From UBA7672 sp965279085 (GTDB lineage Bacteria > Pseudomonadota > Alphaproteobacteria > Caulobacterales > Hyphomonadaceae): a DNA stretch of 64,000 nt. The translations under genes and the position numbers were made by a program. Positions 60,557-64,000 of this stretch are shown here, in pieces; within the stretch, counting starts at the first letter, position 1; each line of letters starts with the position of its first letter. The stretch lies in NCBI GenBank assembly GCA_965279085.1, contig OZ257149.1, forward strand, positions 3,348,001 to 3,412,000. The letters are read 5' to 3'. Under the pieces are notes generated by a model. It saw nothing but the letters and a program-made list of their open reading frames with translations, ran no database searches and had not been told where the DNA came from.

Positions 60557-61852
60557 ATGTCGTCGCTGGCCCAGCGTTCAGGCGGACGTGACCGCGCCCA
60601 AGGGCGCGGCGCCGTCATGGCTGCGCTGGATATCGGCTCGTCGAAAGTCACCTGCCTGATCTCGCGCCGTGGCGACGCGACGGATGGCGAACCGCGCGTG
60701 GCCGGGGCAGGCGCGCAGAGCACCAAGGGCGTGCGTTCCGGCGCCGTGGTCGATCTCGACAATCTGGAACGTTCGATCCGCCTCGCGGTGGAACAGGCCG
60801 AGCGCGCGGCCGATGTCCGTATCTCCGAAGTGGTGCTCGGGGTTTCGGGCCCGGACCTGCGCTCGGATGTCATGCGCGCCAAGCTGCCCATGGGCGGGCG
60901 CGAGATCACGGCCCAGCATATCCGCGACGTGCGGGTGGCGGCGCTGGAGAGTTTCCGGGCCGATGGCCGGGAAATCCTCCATTCCGCGCCGCTGGGCTTC
61001 GCCGTGGATTCGACCGCGGGGATCAAGGATCCGCGCGGGATGTTCGCGGAATCGCTGACCGCCAGCTTCCTTGTGGTGTCGGCCCCGACGGCCGGGCTGC
61101 GGAACATCGTGCAGTGCGTGTCACGGGCTCACCTGGCGCCCACTGCCATCCTGGCGGCGCCCTATGCCTCGGGTCTTGCCTGCCTGGTCGAGGACGAGGC
61201 CGAGCAGGGCGCCATGGTCATCGATTTCGGGGCCGGGGTGACGTCAGCGGCAGCCTTCTGCGATGGCGGGCTGATCCATGTCGAAACCCTGCCCATGGGC
61301 GGATCCCGGGCGACCTCCGACCTTGCCCAGGGCCTGGGAACCACCTTCGCCGCCGCCGAGAAGCTGAAGACGCTCTATGGCGCTGTCGGCATGACGGACG
61401 CGGGCGCGCTGGACATGGTCGAGGCCCCCCGCCTCGGACCGGACGGCAGGCTCGAGGCGCACCAGTGCACGCGGGCCGATGTGGCCCAGGTTCTGCGTCC
61501 GCGGATTGAGGAGATCCTCGAATTGATGGACGGACGCCTGTCCAAGGCGTCCGCGACCGGTCGGCCGTTGCCGAGACGGATCGTTCTCACGGGCGGCTCG
61601 TCCCAGCTGCCATGCCTGCAAGAGCTGGCAGAGGACGTTTTCCGCGCACCGGTCCGTCTCGCCAGACCTGCCAATGTGAAAGGATTAGGTGAGACTTACA
61701 GTTCACCCGCTTTCGCCGCTGCGGCAGGGCTGTTACGTTGGGACCTGATGGGTGGACCCGACCCGTCGCGTGGCAGCGGCGATAGGGCTTCCATGGATCA
61801 AGGCGGAAGTCTCGTGAAGCGTGTCTTTGGCTGGGTGCAGGAAAACTTCTGA
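60557..61852 (+). CDS. ftsA: Cell division protein FtsA
   Basis: 431 residues, an actin-like ATPase that tethers FtsZ to the membrane. The N-terminal phosphate loop is AALDIGSSKVTCLI (22-35). The 1C subdomain follows, then MVIDFGAGVTS near 216-226 and ILTGGSSQLPCLQELAEDVF near 340-359. The C-terminal KRVFGWVQENF is the amphipathic membrane-targeting helix. The start ATG after the ftsQ stop is used, although the frame stays open far upstream within ftsQ. The 98-base gap to ftsZ contains a CtrA-like box. Confidence 0.96.
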   Translation: MSSLAQRSGGRDRAQGRGAVMAALDIGSSKVTCLISRRGDATDGEPRVAGAGAQSTKGVRSGAVVDLDNLERSIRLAVEQAERAADVRISEVVLGVSGPDLRSDVMRAKLPMGGREITAQHIRDVRVAALESFRADGREILHSAPLGFAVDSTAGIKDPRGMFAESLTASFLVVSAPTAGLRNIVQCVSRAHLAPTAILAAPYASGLACLVEDEAEQGAMVIDFGAGVTSAAAFCDGGLIHVETLPMGGSRATSDLAQGLGTTFAAAEKLKTLYGAVGMTDAGALDMVEAPRLGPDGRLEAHQCTRADVAQVLRPRIEEILELMDGRLSKASATGRPLPRRIVLTGGSSQLPCLQELAEDVFRAPVRLARPANVKGLGETYSSPAFAAAAGLLRWDLMGGPDPSRGSGDRASMDQGGSLVKRVFGWVQENF

Positions 61853-61866
61853 GCGCCCCCAGAGCT

Positions 61867-61881
61867 TTAAGACGCGCTTAG
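61867..61881. promoter_or_regulatory. CtrA-like box upstream of ftsZ
   Basis: TTAA, seven bases, then TTAG matches 7 of 8 positions of the CtrA consensus TTAA-N7-TTAA. It lies 70 bases before the ftsZ start. A weaker copy (TTAG-N7-TTAC, 61685-61699) is inside the end of ftsA. In Caulobacter CtrA represses ftsZ, so a site here fits cell-cycle control. Not experimentally shown for this organism. Confidence 0.5.
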
Positions 61882-61950
61882 GCAAAACCGTCGATCTTCA
61901 TCGAGTTCCATGGCCCGAATGGCCGTGGTGGACGCGTGTTGAGGGCGCCT

Positions 61951-63348
61951 ATGGCGATCGAACTGAGACCCCGGATAGTCGTGATCGGCGTGGGCGGCGC
62001 GGGTGGCAACGCCGTCAACAACATGATCGAGGCCAACCTCCAGGGCGTCGAGTTCGTCGTTGCCAACACGGACGCCCAGGCGCTGGTCCGCTCCAAGGCC
62101 CCGACCCAGATCCAGCTCGGCATCGCCCGCACGGCCGGTCTCGGCGCCGGCGCCAACCCGGAAGTTGGGTCCGAGGCGGCCAAGGAATCTTCCGACGAGA
62201 TCAAGAAACTGCTGCACGGCGCCCATATGTGCTTCATCGCCGCTGGCATGGGCGGCGGCACGGGAACCGGCGCGGCGCCGATCATCGCGCGCATCGCGAA
62301 AGAACAGAAAGTCCTCACCGTCGGCGTGGTCACCAAGCCGTTTGACTTCGAGGGCAAGCGCCGCATGCAGGTGGCCGACAGGGGCATCGTCGAACTCCGC
62401 TCGGAAGTCGACACGCTGCTGGTCATCCCGAACCAGAATCTCTTCCGCATCGCCAACAAGGACACGACCTTCGCCGACGCGTTCGGCATGGCCGACAAGG
62501 TCCTCTACTCGGGCGTGCGCGGCATCACCGACCTGATGGTCATGCCCGGCCTCATCAACCTCGACTTCGCGGACGTGCGCACGGTCATGGCCGGCATGGG
62601 CACGGCCATGATGGGTGAGGGCGAGGGCGAGGGCGAGAACCGCGCGCTGAAGGCCGCCAAGGCCGCCATCGCCAACCCGCTGCTCGACGATGTCTCGATG
62701 AAGGGCGCCAAGGGTGTGCTCATCAACATCACCGGCGGCTATGACATGACGCTGTTCGAAGTCGACGAGGCGGCCAACGAAGTGCGCCGCGAAGTCGATG
62801 TCGACGCCCACATCATCCTCGGCTCGACCTTCGACGAGAAGATGGTCGGCCGCATCCGCGTGTCGGTTGTCGCCGCTGGCCTGCAACAACACGTCGTCAC
62901 GCGCCCGTCGCAACCCGTGCGTGAACTGCAGGCGGGTCTCAACACAGCCATCCTGAACGCGCCATCGCCGGCCGCCGAACTCGGCCTGCCGTCGCATGCG
63001 CCTGAGCCCGTGTATGCGCCCGCGCCGCAACCGGCCCCTGCGCCGATGCAGCCGATCGCCGTCGCGCAACAGAACGTGCCGCCGTCCGAGCTTCGCCCCG
63101 CCGCGCCGGTCATCCGCCCGCGCCCTGCGCCGGCGATGGAAGCGCCGGTCGAAGTCCGCGCGCCCGAGCCCGCTCCGGTAGCGCAAGCCGAAGCCAAGGA
63201 CCGTTCCTTCGCCTCGCTGTTCGGCTGGAAGTCCAAGCCCGCCGACGAGGCCGCCGCGCCGCCCGCCGCCAAGCCGGTGACGGACGATGAAGGCTTCGAC
63301 GACGAACTCGAAATCCCGGCCTTCCTGCGCCGCTCGGGCAACGCCTAG
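61951..63348 (+). CDS. ftsZ: Cell division GTPase FtsZ
   Basis: 465 residues, the tubulin-like protein that forms the Z ring. LRPRIVVIGVGGAGGNAVNNM opens the GTPase domain (5-25), the tubulin signature GGGTGTG is at 101-107, and the T7 loop NLDFADVR is at 203-210. A long Pro/Ala-rich linker (about 315-435) precedes the conserved C-terminal peptide DDELEIPAFLRR that binds FtsA. GAGGG five bases before the ATG supports this start; a GTG five codons upstream is possible. Its stop overlaps the end of the convergent Rsm22-like gene. Confidence 0.98.
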   Translation: MAIELRPRIVVIGVGGAGGNAVNNMIEANLQGVEFVVANTDAQALVRSKAPTQIQLGIARTAGLGAGANPEVGSEAAKESSDEIKKLLHGAHMCFIAAGMGGGTGTGAAPIIARIAKEQKVLTVGVVTKPFDFEGKRRMQVADRGIVELRSEVDTLLVIPNQNLFRIANKDTTFADAFGMADKVLYSGVRGITDLMVMPGLINLDFADVRTVMAGMGTAMMGEGEGEGENRALKAAKAAIANPLLDDVSMKGAKGVLINITGGYDMTLFEVDEAANEVRREVDVDAHIILGSTFDEKMVGRIRVSVVAAGLQQHVVTRPSQPVRELQAGLNTAILNAPSPAAELGLPSHAPEPVYAPAPQPAPAPMQPIAVAQQNVPPSELRPAAPVIRPRPAPAMEAPVEVRAPEPAPVAQAEAKDRSFASLFGWKSKPADEAAAPPAAKPVTDDEGFDDELEIPAFLRRSGNA

Positions 63349-64000
63349 AAGACGTCTCCCCAGTCAACACGCCTTGCGCGCTTGAACGCGTCGCCCTCGC
63401 GGCGCGTGACGAGCCTGTGCGTGGCCGTTCCGTCAGGCTGGCAGAGCTTCAACCGCACGCGGCCGGTCGCGTTTTCGGGCGGAGCCAGCACGCGCGCGGG
63501 CGGTGCGAGCGCGGCCGTGCGCGATGCCGCGAGGTAGATGAACTTCTCGTCTTCCCACGGGACTTCGGCTTCCTTCGCAAGGCGGTGGATGCGCGAGCGC
63601 GCGACGCGGGCAGAGAAATGGCACCAGTCGGGCTCGGCGACCGGGCAGGCCAGGGCGTGCGGGCACGGCGCAAGGATATGCGCCCCAGCGGCAATCAGCC
63701 GGGCGCGTGCATCCAAGATGCGCTTCCATCCCGCCGTCGTGCCGGGCTCGACGATGACGAGTGCCTGGCCGGTGAAACGCCATAGCCGGTCGACAAGCGC
63801 ATCGCGTTGTTCGGGCGCGAGCTCGTCGAGCACATAGGCCAGCGTGACGAGATCGGCCTGCGCGAGCCCGTCGCCCCGCGTGATGTCGGCGTCGCGCCAG
63901 GCTATGCTGCCGATGGGATGGCTCGCCGCAAGCTTCTCGCCAAGCGCCCGAATGGCAGGGCTCGCCTCCAACAACGTGGCTTCGGAGAGCGACGGCCATA
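63345..64000 (-). CDS. Rsm22-family (mitochondrial small-subunit-type) methyltransferase-like protein, partial
   Basis: The visible 218 codons are the C-terminal part; the frame continues past the right edge with no start in the window (the most upstream visible residues read WPSLSEATLLEASPAIRALG). Rsm22-family features are present: DLVTLAYVLDEL, LVIVEPGTTAGWKRILDAR and the cysteine set CPHALACP followed by DWCHFSARVARS, which in family members is thought to hold an Fe-S cluster. Yeast Rsm22 is needed for the mitochondrial small ribosomal subunit; the bacterial role is not settled. It converges on ftsZ, with the two stop codons overlapping. Confidence 0.88.
   Translation of the reverse strand, partial: WPSLSEATLLEASPAIRALGEKLAASHPIGSIAWRDADITRGDGLAQADLVTLAYVLDELAPEQRDALVDRLWRFTGQALVIVEPGTTAGWKRILDARARLIAAGAHILAPCPHALACPVAEPDWCHFSARVARSRIHRLAKEAEVPWEDEKFIYLAASRTAALAPPARVLAPPENATGRVRLKLCQPDGTATHRLVTRREGDAFKRARRVDWGDVF

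Noticed and set aside
1..64000. Prophage, integrative element, CRISPR array or tRNA gene
   Set aside because: No integrase, transposase, phage structural gene, att-like repeat, regularly spaced repeat or tRNA cloverleaf was recognised on reading both strands.

Overview
The window is about 64 kb of GC-rich bacterial chromosome that looks alphaproteobacterial. The reasons are a complete mraZ-to-ftsZ division and wall (dcw) cluster directly behind rnpB, a gltD/uppP/NDUFA9-type neighbourhood, an ArsR-methyltransferase/metF/split-metH operon, CtrA-like boxes near mraZ and ftsZ, and large TonB-dependent receptors. A CtrA-bearing lineage such as Caulobacterales or Hyphomonadaceae fits, but no rRNA gene is present to fix the taxon. 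I see no tRNA, CRISPR array, prophage or insertion sequence. Nearly all the DNA is coding.

Layout. (1) 1-9.2 kb, mostly minus strand: glutamate synthase operon (gltD, a small unknown gene, gltB running off the left edge), then uppP (plus), a small membrane protein, an NDUFA9-like epimerase, a small exported protein, and mlaA-mlaC for outer-membrane lipid transport. (2) 9.3-16.9 kb, plus strand: a methionine/SAM-cycle operon. It opens with a palindromic operator lying over the start of an ArsR-methyltransferase regulator. Then come metF, the homocysteine half of metH, a methyltransferase, a PNPOx-like protein, a lipoprotein-type RidA and the cobalamin half of metH. (3) 17-27.3 kb, mixed housekeeping: TonB receptor, YhiN-like flavoprotein, RhlE-type helicase, TerB/J-domain protein, DMT transporter, amidase, BLUF photoreceptor and cytochrome c.

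(4) 27.4-42.6 kb, plus strand: rnpB, a regulatory stretch (DnaA box, CtrA-like box, MraZ-type repeats), then mraZ-rsmH-ftsL-ftsI-murE-murF-mraY-murD-ftsW-murG-murC, an extensin-like gene, and murB. Most genes overlap by 1-13 bases, so this is a translationally coupled operon for lipid II synthesis and septation. (5) 42.6-58.7 kb: about 16 kb of accessory genes separate murB from ddl. They are a DoxX-like protein, two tandem serine-hydrolase lipoproteins, an AT-richer orphan membrane coiled-coil gene, YbaN-like protein, exported MsrA, a sugar-dehydrogenase-type propeller protein, a PEBP protein, a HAD hydrolase divergent from a TonB receptor plus beta-propeller phytase (with Pho-box-like repeats between them), a hybrid histidine kinase and an SGNH lipoprotein. 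(6) 58.7-63.3 kb: the dcw cluster resumes with ddl-ftsQ-ftsA-ftsZ, and a partial Rsm22-like gene converges on ftsZ at the right edge.

Most notable: the regulator-headed split-metH operon with a lipoprotein RidA, the probable phosphate-starvation phytase locus, the interrupted dcw cluster with an embedded extensin-like gene, and the AT-richer orphan gene at 46.7 kb. None of these is proven to be a new system; all are read from sequence alone.
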